A stretch of DNA of 64,000 bases from Acholeplasma laidlawii (GCF_015709225.1 NZ_JADNRS010000037.1:23560-87559); one strand, 5' to 3'; numbered from the stretch's first letter, positions 45,225 to 54,136 are shown. Numbers and translations: made by a program. Notes: generated from the sequence alone by a model not told the origin.

Positions 45225-46360
45225 TTTGTTTTAACGTCGTTAAACATTAAGAGTAGTTGAGCCATAATGGTTTGATTAAAACTTGCATAAGGAATACCTT
45301 TGAAGTTTTCTGTATTTGGGTAGTAATCACTATATGCTCTAGACCAATTGGTTAACCAAACATCATCTCCTGTATAGTTTGCAATACGATCATATACATT
45401 TGCAAGTGGTGTAGAGTATCCTACAACACTTGCATTTTCATAGGCGTTGTCAGGATTTAAGAAGAAGTTAATGAACTCATGAGCTAAATCTACGTGTCTT
45501 GATTTTTTAGGAATAACAAATGAATCTACAAAGGCCATCGTTTGGTCAGGTATGTAAATATCATAAGTTTTATTATCATAATCTAGACCTTCATCTAAAT
45601 CGACATAAAGCATATCTAAAAAGTCTCCTGTCCAAACAAATGCTAAGTCTAAGTTGTTTGCTTGAATATCTTTTTTCAAAGCATCATCAGCAAATACTGT
45701 AAATTTTGCACCTGTTAATGCTTCTTTTGATAGTTGTAGGTGTGTTTTAGTAAAACCTTCTGGTGTTGTATCTGGTAGGGCATTGGGATCTAGTCCTAAA
45801 TAAAGAAGACTGGATGCATAAGCATATTGTGCAACATCATACATACCAACACGATTTGTAGGTCTTAAATTTGGCTCAAAGTATGCACTCCAACCATGTG
45901 TTTCTAAAGCTTCTTTTAAGCCGGATACTCGGTTGTTGTACATAAGACCAAATGTACCCCAAAAGTATGGTACAAAATAATTTTCACTACCTATAGACAT
46001 GGTAGCCATTAGACTTTGTAGACCATGCATATAAGGGTTATTTACTGGATCATAGTTAGAGAGTTTACCAAATTGGATTTGTTGAATCAAATCTTCTTTG
46101 ATTAATTTTTCTACCATGTAATCTCCTGGTAGTACTAAGTCATATGCTGTTGTACCTGATTTGATTTTAGAATAGAATAGTTCGTTACTATCTGCAATAG
46201 AGATAGATACTTCAACACCATATGTCTCTTCAAATAATAAGACAAGATCATCGTTGATATATTCACCCCAATTAAGGATTAATAATTTATTGTTCATCGT
46301 ACAACCATTTAGGATAAAAATGGTAAGTACTGATGCAAGTAGTATATATAACTTTTTCAT
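45221..46360 (-). CDS. potD: Spermidine/putrescine-binding lipoprotein PotD
   Basis: The 379 residues have a lipoprotein signal peptide and lipobox (FILNGC). The mature part is a type II solute-binding protein of the PotD/PotF group: LLILNWGEYINDDLVLLFEE, YDLVLPGDYMVEKLI, PYFWGTFGLMYNN, LAFVWTGDF and MAFVDSFVIPKKSRHVDLAH. It captures polyamine outside the membrane for PotABC. Last gene of potABCD on the minus strand; its ATG overlaps the potC TGA. Confidence 0.93.
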   Translation of the reverse strand: MKKLYILLASVLTIFILNGCTMNNKLLILNWGEYINDDLVLLFEETYGVEVSISIADSNELFYSKIKSGTTAYDLVLPGDYMVEKLIKEDLIQQIQFGKLSNYDPVNNPYMHGLQSLMATMSIGSENYFVPYFWGTFGLMYNNRVSGLKEALETHGWSAYFEPNLRPTNRVGMYDVAQYAYASSLLYLGLDPNALPDTTPEGFTKTHLQLSKEALTGAKFTVFADDALKKDIQANNLDLAFVWTGDFLDMLYVDLDEGLDYDNKTYDIYIPDQTMAFVDSFVIPKKSRHVDLAHEFINFFLNPDNAYENASVVGYSTPLANVYDRIANYTGDDVWLTNWSRAYSDYYPNTENFKGIPYASFNQTIMAQLLLMFNDVKTK

Positions 46361-47220
46361 TTTATTTTACCTTTTTTATCTTTTTTAATAAACACTTGAT
46401 AGAGTGTCAGACTTAATAAAGTCATTAATGTAAGCAATGTAGAAAAGGCATAAACTGAAGGTGTAAGACTCTTACGTCCGATACTACCGTAAATCCAAAT
46501 AGATAGGTTATCAAAGCCATTACCAGTTGTATAGTAACTAATAACAAAGTCATCAATACTCATAGTCAGAGCAAGCAACATACCTGAAAATATTCCGGCA
46601 CTAATTGCTGGTACGATCACCTTAATTAATGCTTTATAAGGTTTAACACCTAAATCTAGTGCTGCATCCATAAGATTATTATCCATTTCCTTTAGTTTTG
46701 GTAAGATACTTAAAACTACATAAGGAATCGTGAAGAATAAATGTGCCATGATAAGTGTTACTGGACCAAAGATATAAGGGAATAACGGTAATAATAGTGA
46801 GAAGATAAGCATCAGTGATATACCAGTAACGATATCCGCATTTAGTATTGGAATATTATTTAGTAACATCACACGTTGGCGAATCTTTTTAGGTAGTGCA
46901 TAAATCCCTACTGCCATAAAGGTTGCAATAATTGTTGCAAGCAGTGTGGATATCACACTGGTTAATAAGGTGTTAATAATTGCGTTCTTTAAACTTCTTA
47001 CATCAAACATATTTGTGTACCAGTCTAATGTGAAGTGACCAAATTCATTGATGTTTGGGCTACTGTTTACAGATTGAAGTAGTAACATTAAAATGGGTAT
47101 ATATAAAGATGCAACAATCACTACAACAAATACTTTTCTTAAGATTGAGAAAAACTTTTTAGTTTTCTTATAATCCTTGTATCCGTAGGATTCAAGGGTA
47201 GCTTTTGGATAGTGCGTCAT
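46357..47220 (-). CDS. potC: Spermidine/putrescine ABC transporter permease PotC
   Basis: The 287 residues have six TM segments. The first includes VFVVVIVASLYIPILMLLLQ, and QSVNSSPNINEFGHFTLDWY is typical of PotC. The EAA loop reads DAALDLGVKPYKALIKVIVP, followed by AISAGIFSGMLLALTMSIDDFVISYYTTG-type sequence, a PotC hallmark. It overlaps potB and potD by 4 bp on each side. Confidence 0.93.
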   Translation of the reverse strand: MTHYPKATLESYGYKDYKKTKKFFSILRKVFVVVIVASLYIPILMLLLQSVNSSPNINEFGHFTLDWYTNMFDVRSLKNAIINTLLTSVISTLLATIIATFMAVGIYALPKKIRQRVMLLNNIPILNADIVTGISLMLIFSLLLPLFPYIFGPVTLIMAHLFFTIPYVVLSILPKLKEMDNNLMDAALDLGVKPYKALIKVIVPAISAGIFSGMLLALTMSIDDFVISYYTTGNGFDNLSIWIYGSIGRKSLTPSVYAFSTLLTLMTLLSLTLYQVFIKKDKKGKIK

Positions 47221-48059
47221 AATAGCATCTCTCCTTCCTTATCTACTTTAGATACCACAAAGATACCTAAGAAGATAATTACTAATACCATCATAGATAA
47301 TAAAGAGCCCAGATTATAATCCATATATCTAAAGGATTGTTCTATAATGTTACCAATTAATAGAATATTACCAGAACCTAATATTTCAGGAATAGCAAAG
47401 CCACTCATTGCAGGTAAGAATACTAGAATAGAACCAGTAGCAACACCTTTTAATGAAAGTGGAAGTACCACTTTCATAAACTTTTGAAGATCTGTTAGAC
47501 CAAGGTCTAGTGCTGCTTCTTCTAAACTATAATCAATTTTTTCTAAAGCTGTGTAAATGGGTAAGATCATAAACGGTAGATAGGTTAATACTAAACCAAT
47601 TACAACAGCTAATCCACTACCTTTAATGACCGGAAAACTAACCTCTGTATTTAGTATTTTGGATAAGATATCTGTAATTAGATTATTTTCATTCATTAAG
47701 TTACCAAGAGATTCTGTTCTAAGTAGAAGGTTAGACCACATGGGTAAGATAAAGATTGCAAGTACTAAGAACTTGTTTTTAAACTTAGATCTAAATACGG
47801 TATAAGCTACCATATAACCTAAAAGTAGTGCAATAACAGTTGTAAGTACTGCATAATATATGGAATTAAAAAATGCAGTTGTAATAGATCTTTCAAAGAA
47901 TGCTTGGTAAAATGTTGAATTAAATGTGATACCATCTAAACTTAAACCTTGGGTCGTTGTAATAGATAAAAATAGCATCACAACAATCGGGATAAGTGCT
48001 AATATAAATAACCATACAATATATGGTGTGGATAGGCGACTAAATGGTTTCTTCATCAT
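47217..48059 (-). CDS. potB: Spermidine/putrescine ABC transporter permease PotB
   Basis: The 280 residues have six TM segments: TPYIVWLFILALIPIVVMLF first, then the core with IYTALEKIDYSLEEAALDLG (EAA loop) and LPAMSGFAIPEILGSGN, as in PotB. Two adjacent ATGs are possible at 48059 and 48056; the start lies within the last codons of potA (20 bp overlap). Confidence 0.92.
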   Translation of the reverse strand: MMKKPFSRLSTPYIVWLFILALIPIVVMLFLSITTTQGLSLDGITFNSTFYQAFFERSITTAFFNSIYYAVLTTVIALLLGYMVAYTVFRSKFKNKFLVLAIFILPMWSNLLLRTESLGNLMNENNLITDILSKILNTEVSFPVIKGSGLAVVIGLVLTYLPFMILPIYTALEKIDYSLEEAALDLGLTDLQKFMKVVLPLSLKGVATGSILVFLPAMSGFAIPEILGSGNILLIGNIIEQSFRYMDYNLGSLLSMMVLVIIFLGIFVVSKVDKEGEMLL

Positions 48060-49161
48060 TTGATACCGGCATTAAGTGGATTTCATAAGGATCTATTTTT
48101 AATCCAATGGTATCACCTGCTTGATATGTCTCGTAGGTGTTTACCATTAACTTATAATCTCCTACCATAACGTCTAATTCATTATGAACACCTTTAAAGA
48201 TGGAAGATACAACAGTACCTGTAAGTTTAGCTTGATCTAAACTTACAACGTCAAAGTCTTCAGGTCTAATGACGACATCAACTTTTTCGTTATCTTTAAA
48301 TGGATAAGGTCCACACTCAAAATCTACACCTAAGAATGTAACGACTTTATTTGATTTATATACACCATCAATGATGTTTGATTCACCAATAAAAGTAGCT
48401 ACATAGCGGTTTACTGGCTCATTATAAATTTGTTTAGGGGTGTCAAGTTGTTGGATGACGCCATCTTTCATAACAACAATTCTATCACTCATAGTCATTG
48501 CTTCTTCTTGGTCATGGGTTACAAAGATAAAGGTAATTCCTAATTTTCTTTGCATCTCTTTAAGTTCATATTGCATGTTTTGACGTAGTTTTAAGTCAAG
48601 TGCTGCAAGTGGTTCATCAAGTAGAAGTATTTGAGGTTTGTTGACAAGTGCTCTAGCAAGTGCAACACGTTGTTGTTGTCCACCACTCATCTGAGTGATT
48701 TTTCTATTTTCAAAGCCGCCTAACTTAACTAAAGTTAGAGCTTCTTTGACTGCTTTTTCGATGCCTGTTTGAATCAAGTTTGATTGTTCTTTTTTTGACA
48801 AGGATGAATCGATGTTAAAGAACTTCAACAAATATTTTGTGTTCCTATTTTTTAATCCAAAAGCAACGTTATCAAACACATTTAAATGTGGAAACAATGC
48901 ATATTTTTGGAATACAGTATTTATTGGTCTGGCATAAGGTGGTAAATCATTAAATATATTACCGTTTATTATTATATGCCCCTTATCAGGTTTTTCAAAT
49001 CCGCCAATCATACGAAGTGTTGTTGTTTTACCACAGCCAGATGGGCCAAGTAGTGTAACAAACTCATTTTCATATATTTTAAGACTTAAGTCATTAACGA
49101 TGAGATCGTCTTCAAATTTCTTTTCAACGTGTGATAACTCTATGAGCACGTTATGATTCAA
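48040..49161 (-). CDS. potA: Spermidine/putrescine ABC transporter ATP-binding protein PotA
   Basis: The 373 residues contain Walker A GPSGCGKTTTLRMIGGFE, Q-loop VFQKYALFPHLNVFDNVAFG, signature MSGGQQQRVALARALVN, Walker B ILLLDEPLAALDLKLR and VTHDQEEAMTMSDRI, then a TOBE regulatory domain. Between Q-loop and signature there is a PotA-type insert of about 30 residues (NTKYLLKFFNIDSSLSKKEQ) found in mollicute and lactobacillar PotA. The start is TTG 49161 with GGAGG 9 bp upstream. First gene of potABCD; polyamine uptake complements speA-speB. Confidence 0.94.
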   Translation of the reverse strand: MNHNVLIELSHVEKKFEDDLIVNDLSLKIYENEFVTLLGPSGCGKTTTLRMIGGFEKPDKGHIIINGNIFNDLPPYARPINTVFQKYALFPHLNVFDNVAFGLKNRNTKYLLKFFNIDSSLSKKEQSNLIQTGIEKAVKEALTLVKLGGFENRKITQMSGGQQQRVALARALVNKPQILLLDEPLAALDLKLRQNMQYELKEMQRKLGITFIFVTHDQEEAMTMSDRIVVMKDGVIQQLDTPKQIYNEPVNRYVATFIGESNIIDGVYKSNKVVTFLGVDFECGPYPFKDNEKVDVVIRPEDFDVVSLDQAKLTGTVVSSIFKGVHNELDVMVGDYKLMVNTYETYQAGDTIGLKIDPYEIHLMPVSNDEETI

Positions 49162-49285
49162 ATCAGGAGTCCTCCATTTTTATATTTTTAATATTTGATT
49201 CGATTAATTATTATATATCTTTTTTTAGAAATGTATACACATATAATTCATTTTTTACGATAATAATTTTTTGTGTAAAAATGAC

Positions 49286-49322
49286 GTAAGAAAATCCCTT
49301 TTCTAACGAGTAGAAAAGGGAT
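49286..49322 (-). terminator. Terminator of the GH18 lipoprotein gene
   Basis: On the minus strand ATCCCTTTTCT and AGAAAAGGGAT (49294-49304 with 49312-49322) form a perfect 11-bp stem followed by TTTTCTT. Confidence 0.85.
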
Positions 49323-49332
49323 GAGAAAATGT

Positions 49333-51276
49333 CTATTTATTTAGGCTGGTGCGCATTTGTTGAAGAAGTGTTCCAGAGGTATCTGCACCATATTCCCAGA
49401 ACATTAATCCACCTAAACCATTTTCAATCACATACTCTGATTTGAGTCTGATTGAACGTTCATTATCATAGCTAATAAAGATGGTGCCATCTTTTTTAAC
49501 TAGGTAAGGTACACCGGCTTCATTATCAAAGAAATATAAGTAATCTGGATTGTTTAAATAGCTTGACTGAATTTCAGGGAAGAAGACACTCGGGGATGTT
49601 GCAGCCCAATTTGACCAAGTATTTGTTGATGTATTAAAAGTTCTTTGTTGACGTACACCGTAAAAGGCTAAGCCAAAGATTAATTTAGAGTTTGGTACAC
49701 CATAGTTATTAAATATTGGTACGGATTCTGAAATTGTTGCAGTTGCAGGTGTACGACCTGAATTAAATTCAGTGTTGTGTACACCGGTTCTTGGGTGAAG
49801 TGCATTTTGATAACTGCCACCTGAGCTAGACATAGAATAAGTCATGACGTTAATAAAGTCTAGATACTGATTAGAGACAGTTAAGTTATACATTGGTGGT
49901 TGCCAGCGACCACCAGTAATTGCAGTAGTCACTAAGTGATTTGGGTTATTGGCTTTAACCTTTTCATAAATCACTTTCATCATGTTAGAGTATCTTACTT
50001 CTTCACCAGATCTTGGTGTTTCCCAGTCAATATCTACACCATCAAAACCATAGGTATTGATGATGTCTACAATGTTATTAGCAAAGTTTTCTATTTTTGT
50101 AGCACTCATAGCTATTTCAGACCATCTAGATTCTGGTGCTACAGAAAAGACAACCCAGTTGTTATAAATTTTTGATTTAGGTAGTATATAAGTTTCAATA
50201 TCACTTAATTGAGAAGTGCCAGAGAAGTTACCATTTGCATCTGCTGTTATAAATGCTGTATTAATGATATCAAGTGTTTGGAAGAAACGCTCATCTACAA
50301 GTGCGTAGTTTCTCCAAATATAGCTAGATGCTATTGGAAGTGTTAAAGGTTTCTTGTTAGGTACTGTGACATTAAAGGTACGAATGACTGTTGTATTGTC
50401 TAAAGATGTAATGTGTGCAGTTAATGTGACAGTAGTAGGTTCATAGGCTGCATGGAATTTACCGGTAGTGCTAATCACTAAGGGATGTGAAGTTTCCCAA
50501 GTTAAAGTATAACCACTATATGTAACTGGTAGTGCTAAACTATCAGTTACATGATCTGGAATTAGAGTATCTAGTATGACATCTATGGATTCAAGGGAAT
50601 AACTTTCCCAATGTGCAGTAAGTGTTGTCATGGTATCACCTGACTTTAATTTAATATCTTTAGCTTTTGTAATAAGTTTATCTTCGACATACCAACCTTT
50701 AAAATCAAAATCAGGTCTTACAGGGGTTGGTAGTTCATTAATCTCATTAGATAGTAATTTAAAACTACTAGCATCCGGATTTTTAGGATATACTTTAAAC
50801 TCAACGCTTTCTTGAGTTACTGTAATATCTTTATTAAAGATGAGTGGAGTTCCCACACCATCTGTAAATAGATTTATAAATACTGGGTCAGATTCGATAA
50901 CGGTATTATGATAATGCACTCCGATGATGTAGTCATAATCTGGTAAATCTAGGCGATCAACAGAAGCAGTATAAGGGTCGCTATAAACAACTATATAGGT
51001 TTCTAAATCAGCATTATATTGTATAAATATTTTATAATGCCATCTTAAACCTATATCAGTAGGAGAATACAGAGTAAAGTTTGTATTATCCCCTAAATAG
51101 TTATCAAAATCCCTGATTGTGATAGTTGCATCCGGACGTGTGGTAGCAAGTTCGTCTTTATGCCAAAACCCACCATTTACGTCAAATAAGACGTCAAATG
51201 CTTGGGACATAGGTATACAAGCGACCAAATATATAGAAATTAAAGTTGTAAGTAATAATAAGGTTATTTTCTTCAT
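49333..51276 (-). CDS. Lipoprotein with glycoside hydrolase family 18 domain
   Basis: ATG 51276 (MKKITLLLL) is chosen because AAGGATGATG precedes it; the longer frame has no signal peptide. The product has 647 residues: lipobox YLVAC at about residue 20, a Fn3-like or adhesive part, an InlB B-repeat (about 165-230, DFDFKGWYVEDKLI to LTAHWE), an atrophied Ig-like domain (about 235-310, YTLTWETSHPLVISTTGKF), then GH18 (about 330-647). The GH18 catalytic motif is intact: FDGVDIDWETP with the proton-donor Glu. MTYSM, GLAFYGVR and a C-terminal GGLMFWEYGAD complete the barrel. It should hydrolyse chitin-like or N-glycan beta-1,4-GlcNAc bonds at the cell surface, perhaps on host or environmental glycans. 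Confidence 0.88.
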   Translation of the reverse strand: MKKITLLLLTTLISIYLVACIPMSQAFDVLFDVNGGFWHKDELATTRPDATITIRDFDNYLGDNTNFTLYSPTDIGLRWHYKIFIQYNADLETYIVVYSDPYTASVDRLDLPDYDYIIGVHYHNTVIESDPVFINLFTDGVGTPLIFNKDITVTQESVEFKVYPKNPDASSFKLLSNEINELPTPVRPDFDFKGWYVEDKLITKAKDIKLKSGDTMTTLTAHWESYSLESIDVILDTLIPDHVTDSLALPVTYSGYTLTWETSHPLVISTTGKFHAAYEPTTVTLTAHITSLDNTTVIRTFNVTVPNKKPLTLPIASSYIWRNYALVDERFFQTLDIINTAFITADANGNFSGTSQLSDIETYILPKSKIYNNWVVFSVAPESRWSEIAMSATKIENFANNIVDIINTYGFDGVDIDWETPRSGEEVRYSNMMKVIYEKVKANNPNHLVTTAITGGRWQPPMYNLTVSNQYLDFINVMTYSMSSSGGSYQNALHPRTGVHNTEFNSGRTPATATISESVPIFNNYGVPNSKLIFGLAFYGVRQQRTFNTSTNTWSNWAATSPSVFFPEIQSSYLNNPDYLYFFDNEAGVPYLVKKDGTIFISYDNERSIRLKSEYVIENGLGGLMFWEYGADTSGTLLQQMRTSLNK

Positions 51277-51468
51277 GAAATCATCATCCTTTTTTAATGG
51301 TGTATACGTTTTCATTGTTATTTTACAACATCTATAGAATATATGATTAAATATGAAAGTTTTATTCAAATTATATAATTAATTACACTTTTATAATTTT
51401 AAGAAATAGTAGAAATAAAAAAGTTCCTAATTCTATATAAGAATTAGAAACTTATTTTAATTACTAGA

Positions 51469-51543
51469 TGGCGAGGGCAGCAGGATTCGAACCCACACTA
51501 AAGGTTTTGGAGACCTGTGTGCTACCGTTGACACCATGCCCCC
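51469..51543 (-). tRNA. trnW: tRNA-Trp (anticodon CCA)
   Basis: The minus strand folds as a full cloverleaf: acceptor GGGGGCA with TGCCCTC, T-loop TTCGAATC, anticodon loop CTCCAAA with CCA. The 3' CCA is encoded. A CCA anticodon reads UGG only, consistent with UGA as stop here. Confidence 0.95.
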
Positions 51544-51652
51544 GTTCACGCCTTATTAGTATAGCATAACAAAATTAAGTTTTCAATTGAAAATGAACAA
51601 ATCATATCATTGAAAACTTAATTTTCTTAAATTATGTGGTTTTAGGCTCTTA

Positions 51653-51907
51653 TTAAGCGCTTATAGGTGTAGAAATTAGATTATTTTTGACTTTAAATAG
51701 TGATATAAGGTTGATTATAGTAAGTAAGATAATAAATACGATCCCTAATTGAATACTTTCTATAAAGGATACTGTAAATATAGCCCATATAGTTACTTCA
51801 GTGATTGAGATAATACGGCGTATCTTATAAAGTTTTTGATGATTTGTAAAAAAGATAAAGACAGATAGTAGAGTAAATGCAATTAGAGCAAACAAACCTA
51901 AATACAC
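51653..51907 (-). CDS. Small membrane protein, possibly a 5'-truncated gene
   Basis: The 84 residues from a GTG at 51907 have three hydrophobic segments (LGLFALIAFTLLSVFIFF, IWAIFTVSFIESIQL, IVFIILLTIINLISLF). No ribosome site precedes it. The same frame stays open for about 24 codons upstream, coding TLGITSYDLLKNGPGDYG before another hydrophobic stretch, and runs up to the terminator hairpin of the neighbouring gene without an ATG. The natural N-terminus therefore seems to be missing; it may be a remnant, or use a rare start. No family recognised. Confidence 0.4.
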   Translation of the reverse strand: MYLGLFALIAFTLLSVFIFFTNHQKLYKIRRIISITEVTIWAIFTVSFIESIQLGIVFIILLTIINLISLFKVKNNLISTPISA

Positions 51908-51974
51908 TAAGAAGTTACCGTAGTCACCAGGTCCGTTTTTAAGTAAGTCATAACTGGTGATACCCAGTGTAAAA

Positions 51975-52005
51975 ACAAAAAAAAGAGCGATTATTTATCG
52001 CTCTT
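51975..52005 (-). terminator. Terminator of the 350-residue membrane-protein gene
   Basis: On the minus strand AAGAGCGAT pairs with ATCGCTCTT (51983-51991 with 51997-52005), followed by a run of eight T. Confidence 0.9.
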
Positions 52006-53043
52006 AGGTTCAACGTCACTAAATAGTTGAGGTTGTGGTTTTCTTGTTTTGCCTTTTGGCTCATCATCGACCTTATTTTTTCTAATGGCCTTCATAACAT
52101 ATTTATGAACAAACCAGAAGTAAGGTACTACAACAAATAATAAGAAGTAGATTGAATATACGATCCAGTAAGCAAAGTTATATGGTGATAAGTCTGCTGG
52201 GTGATAATCAAGCACTAAGTTGTGTGGGTTATTATCAGCTGTTGGTTCTACACCATTCATTCCTCTTGAGAAGTTATAGTTTTCAGGTGCTAGGTTAAGG
52301 TTCGTATGAGTTACCATTGGTGTACCAGAAGCAAAGGTAGTACCATCAGTAATTCTGTAGACATGTACACGTTCTGGAGTATCTGGGTTTTCAGGGTCAA
52401 TGATTGTTGCAAACACATCGATTGCTTGAATGTGGTATTCAAAGTTATATCCTTCTGGGAAGGTATAATCTTTGTTTGTTTCTAAGATGTGATTTGCAAA
52501 ACTATTATTAGCAATTAGAGCTACTCTAAATGATGCTCTATTTGCGTTTGATTCTCTTATATCAGAATAGATATTTAAATAATTTTTATCTTTTAAAACA
52601 ATTTGTTTTTTCTCAGGGTCTTGTGCATAGTATGCAGTAACTTCTAAACTATAATAAGCAACATCATCTGAAAAATCTTCAAGTAAAACAAAGAAGCCAT
52701 CACTGTATAAATCAAATTGTGGGTTTTTGTGGACTACTGCATGTGGGTACATACCAAGTTTTACTTGATATTTTTCATCAATTGATTCTGTAGTCGTATC
52801 ATAGAAGTTTTGACCATCTAATGTTTTAATTTGATCTTTTGAGTAGTAAGTGTTTGAAACAGCGTTTAAGTGGCCTAAACCCTCAAACATATCGTAATTT
52901 TCATTATCTATAGCGTTTTTTGTTACGTTATTGTAGATATACTCTGATACACGGATACCTTGTACACCGCCACCGATTAGTTCAATAAAGCCAATTACGA
53001 TTAAAACAAATAAAATATATAGTATTCTTCCAATCCATTTCAT
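51991..53043 (-). CDS. Membrane-anchored protein of unknown function with large outside domain
   Basis: The 350 residues have a TM segment at about 5-27 (GRILYILFVLIVIGFIELIG), an outside domain of about 260 residues rich in beta-strand patterns, a second TM segment at about 285-310 (AYWIVYSIYFLLFVVVPYFW), and a basic cytoplasmic tail with KGKTRKPQPQLF. The outside domain includes YAQDPEKKQIVLKDKNYLNI and EVTAYYAQ but I recognise no family. AAGGAAGTAATTGCAAG precedes ATG 53043. It stands alone on the minus strand, divergent from the tRNA cluster, and ends at a strong terminator. Confidence 0.65.
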   Translation of the reverse strand: MKWIGRILYILFVLIVIGFIELIGGGVQGIRVSEYIYNNVTKNAIDNENYDMFEGLGHLNAVSNTYYSKDQIKTLDGQNFYDTTTESIDEKYQVKLGMYPHAVVHKNPQFDLYSDGFFVLLEDFSDDVAYYSLEVTAYYAQDPEKKQIVLKDKNYLNIYSDIRESNANRASFRVALIANNSFANHILETNKDYTFPEGYNFEYHIQAIDVFATIIDPENPDTPERVHVYRITDGTTFASGTPMVTHTNLNLAPENYNFSRGMNGVEPTADNNPHNLVLDYHPADLSPYNFAYWIVYSIYFLLFVVVPYFWFVHKYVMKAIRKNKVDDEPKGKTRKPQPQLFSDVEPKSDK

Positions 53044-53172
53044 CTTGCAATTACTTCCTTTCTTTTATATAATATCAAATATATCTTGTAAAGGATATAA
53101 AAAACTTATTTTTCCGAAATTTTAACTTTACAAAATAAAATAAGTTGGTATAATAATACTTGCGCAAAGTAT

Positions 53173-53249
53173 GGCGGTTGTGGCGAAGTGGTTAACGCAT
53201 CGGCTTGTGGCGCCGACACTCGGGGGTTCAATTCCCCTCGGCCGCCCCA
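53173..53249 (+). tRNA. trnH: tRNA-His (anticodon GTG)
   Basis: The cloverleaf has the His-specific extra G(-1) at 53173 pairing with C73. Acceptor GCGGTTG pairs with CGGCCGC; anticodon loop TTGTGGC; T-loop TTCAATT; CCA encoded. First of three tRNAs in a row. Confidence 0.95.
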
Positions 53250-53272
53250 TAATTGCGAATTAAATAAAATGT

Positions 53273-53347
53273 AGGCCCATAGCCAAGCGGTAAGGCAACG
53301 GACTTTGACTCCGTCACTCGTAGGTTCAAATCCTGCTGGGCCTGCCA
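53273..53347 (+). tRNA. trnQ: tRNA-Gln (anticodon TTG)
   Basis: Acceptor AGGCCCA pairs with TGGGCCT; anticodon loop CTTTGAC gives TTG; T-loop TTCAAAT; CCA encoded. Confidence 0.95.
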
Positions 53348-53374
53348 TTTTTATAAAGAAAGTCCACTATCCAT

Positions 53375-53459
53375 GCGGGTGTGGCGAAATTGGCAGACGC
53401 ACTAGACTTAGGATCTAGCGCTTTACGGCATGCAGGTTCAAGTCCTGTCACCCGCACCA
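53375..53459 (+). tRNA. trnL: tRNA-Leu (anticodon TAG)
   Basis: Long variable arm, acceptor GCGGGTG with CACCCGC, anticodon stem CTAGA/TCTAG with loop CTTAGGA giving TAG; CCA encoded. Accessory DNA begins directly after it. Confidence 0.95.
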
Positions 53460-53473
53460 CATAACACTAAATG

Positions 53474-53502
53474 GTTTGATACGATTGTATCAGACTTTTT
53501 TT
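53474..53502 (+). terminator. Terminator of the tRNA cluster
   Basis: GTTTGATAC (53474-53482) pairs with GTATCAGAC (53487-53495) with one wobble, followed by seven T. Confidence 0.85.
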
Positions 53503-53588
53503 ATTAATTAGGAAGTTCTATGTTTGATATATCCTTGAAAATTCCTACCCAAAATAACCCTTCCTCGAGGGTTCAATATATATAGTTG

Positions 53589-53792
53589 CTATTTGAAAAT
53601 TGATTTAAATCGATTGTAATTCTCTATAACATTTAAACTATCATTATCACATACAGGACATCTAAACCAACCATCTTTATCGTCATCATAATTGTTGATG
53701 TACCAAACAGAATCTTGTAAGACTTCATAATCACAGATAATACATTTTAAATGCGCTTTACCGTTACCGTAGCGCTGGATGAACTGATACAA
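53589..53792 (-). pseudogene. Zinc-ribbon protein fragment, N-terminus probably lost
   Basis: The minus-strand frame encodes 67 residues with two CxxC pairs, CIICDYE and CPVCDND, about 30 residues apart, a likely zinc ribbon. The first four codons (starting with TTG) fall inside the stray IS left end that begins at 53780, so the true N-terminus was probably displaced by that insertion. No family recognised; the function is unknown. Confidence 0.45.
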
Positions 53793-53862
53793 AAACCTGT
53801 ACTTAGTGTAAACTAATATATATATATGAAGGAGGCATCATATGAAGGATAAAAAGAAAAAG
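53780..53862 (+). mobile_element. Stray left end of the IS3-family element
   Basis: About 80 bp resemble the left end of the IS at 59511: the terminal TGAACTGATAC, then AAAAACCTGTACTT, a GGAGG ribosome site and ATGAA(G/A)GATAAAAAGAAAA, the start of orfA. The similarity then stops and an unrelated HTH frame begins. It is a remnant of a second copy in the same orientation. Confidence 0.65.
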
Positions 53863-54023
53863 AACTGTTTACAGTAAGTGAGCTAATAGAAATATTAAAA
53901 GTAAATAGAGCAACAGTATTAAGATATATTAAGCCAGGAAAGCTAAAAGGCTACTTAATGGGTAATGCTTATAGAATTCCAAGGAAAAACTTAATAGACT
54001 TTTTAGAAAAAGGAAGTAACTAA
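53853..54023 (+). pseudogene. Excisionase-like helix-turn-helix protein, start lost or frameshifted
   Basis: The frame encodes KELFTVSELIEILKVNRATV followed by LRYIKPGKLKGYLMGNAYRI and PRKNLIDFLEKGSN, about 56 residues, a clear HTH_17/excisionase-type DNA-binding domain as found in integrative elements. It has no start codon of its own: the ATG supplied by the IS end at 53842 is one frame away, the two frames meeting in AAAAAGAAAAAG. This may be a pseudogene, a frameshift in an A run, a sequencing slip, or a fusion expressed by ribosomal slippage. Confidence 0.6.
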
Positions 54024-54046
54024 CACCCGATAATGCCTGTGAACGG
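54022..54046 (+). repeat. Left copy of a 25-nt direct repeat bracketing the R-M block
   Basis: AACACCCGATAATGCCTGTG plus AACGG matches 59170-59194 at 24 of 25 positions. It contains a weak inverted repeat, ACCCG...CGGGT. It follows immediately after the stop of the HTH frame. Confidence 0.75.
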
Positions 54047-54097
54047 GTATTTAATGAGTATGAAGCATACACTAATATAATACGAAATAGTAGTGAT

Positions 54098-54117
54098 TAG
54101 TATATGTTTTAATACTA
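54098..54117. promoter_or_regulatory. Inverted repeat TAGTAT-N8-ATACTA before the replication gene
   Basis: TAGTAT (54098-54103) and ATACTA (54112-54117) lie 20 bp before the replication-gene ATG. A similar AGTAT-N9-ATACT palindrome precedes the methyltransferase gene (55422-55440), suggesting one shared regulator. Confidence 0.4.
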
Positions 54118-54136
54118 GGGTAGAAAGAAGTGACTA

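Noticed and set aside
53106..53348. Minus-strand ORF across the tRNA cluster
   Set aside because: It overlaps two complete tRNA genes; the open frame is a by-product of their GC-rich sequence.
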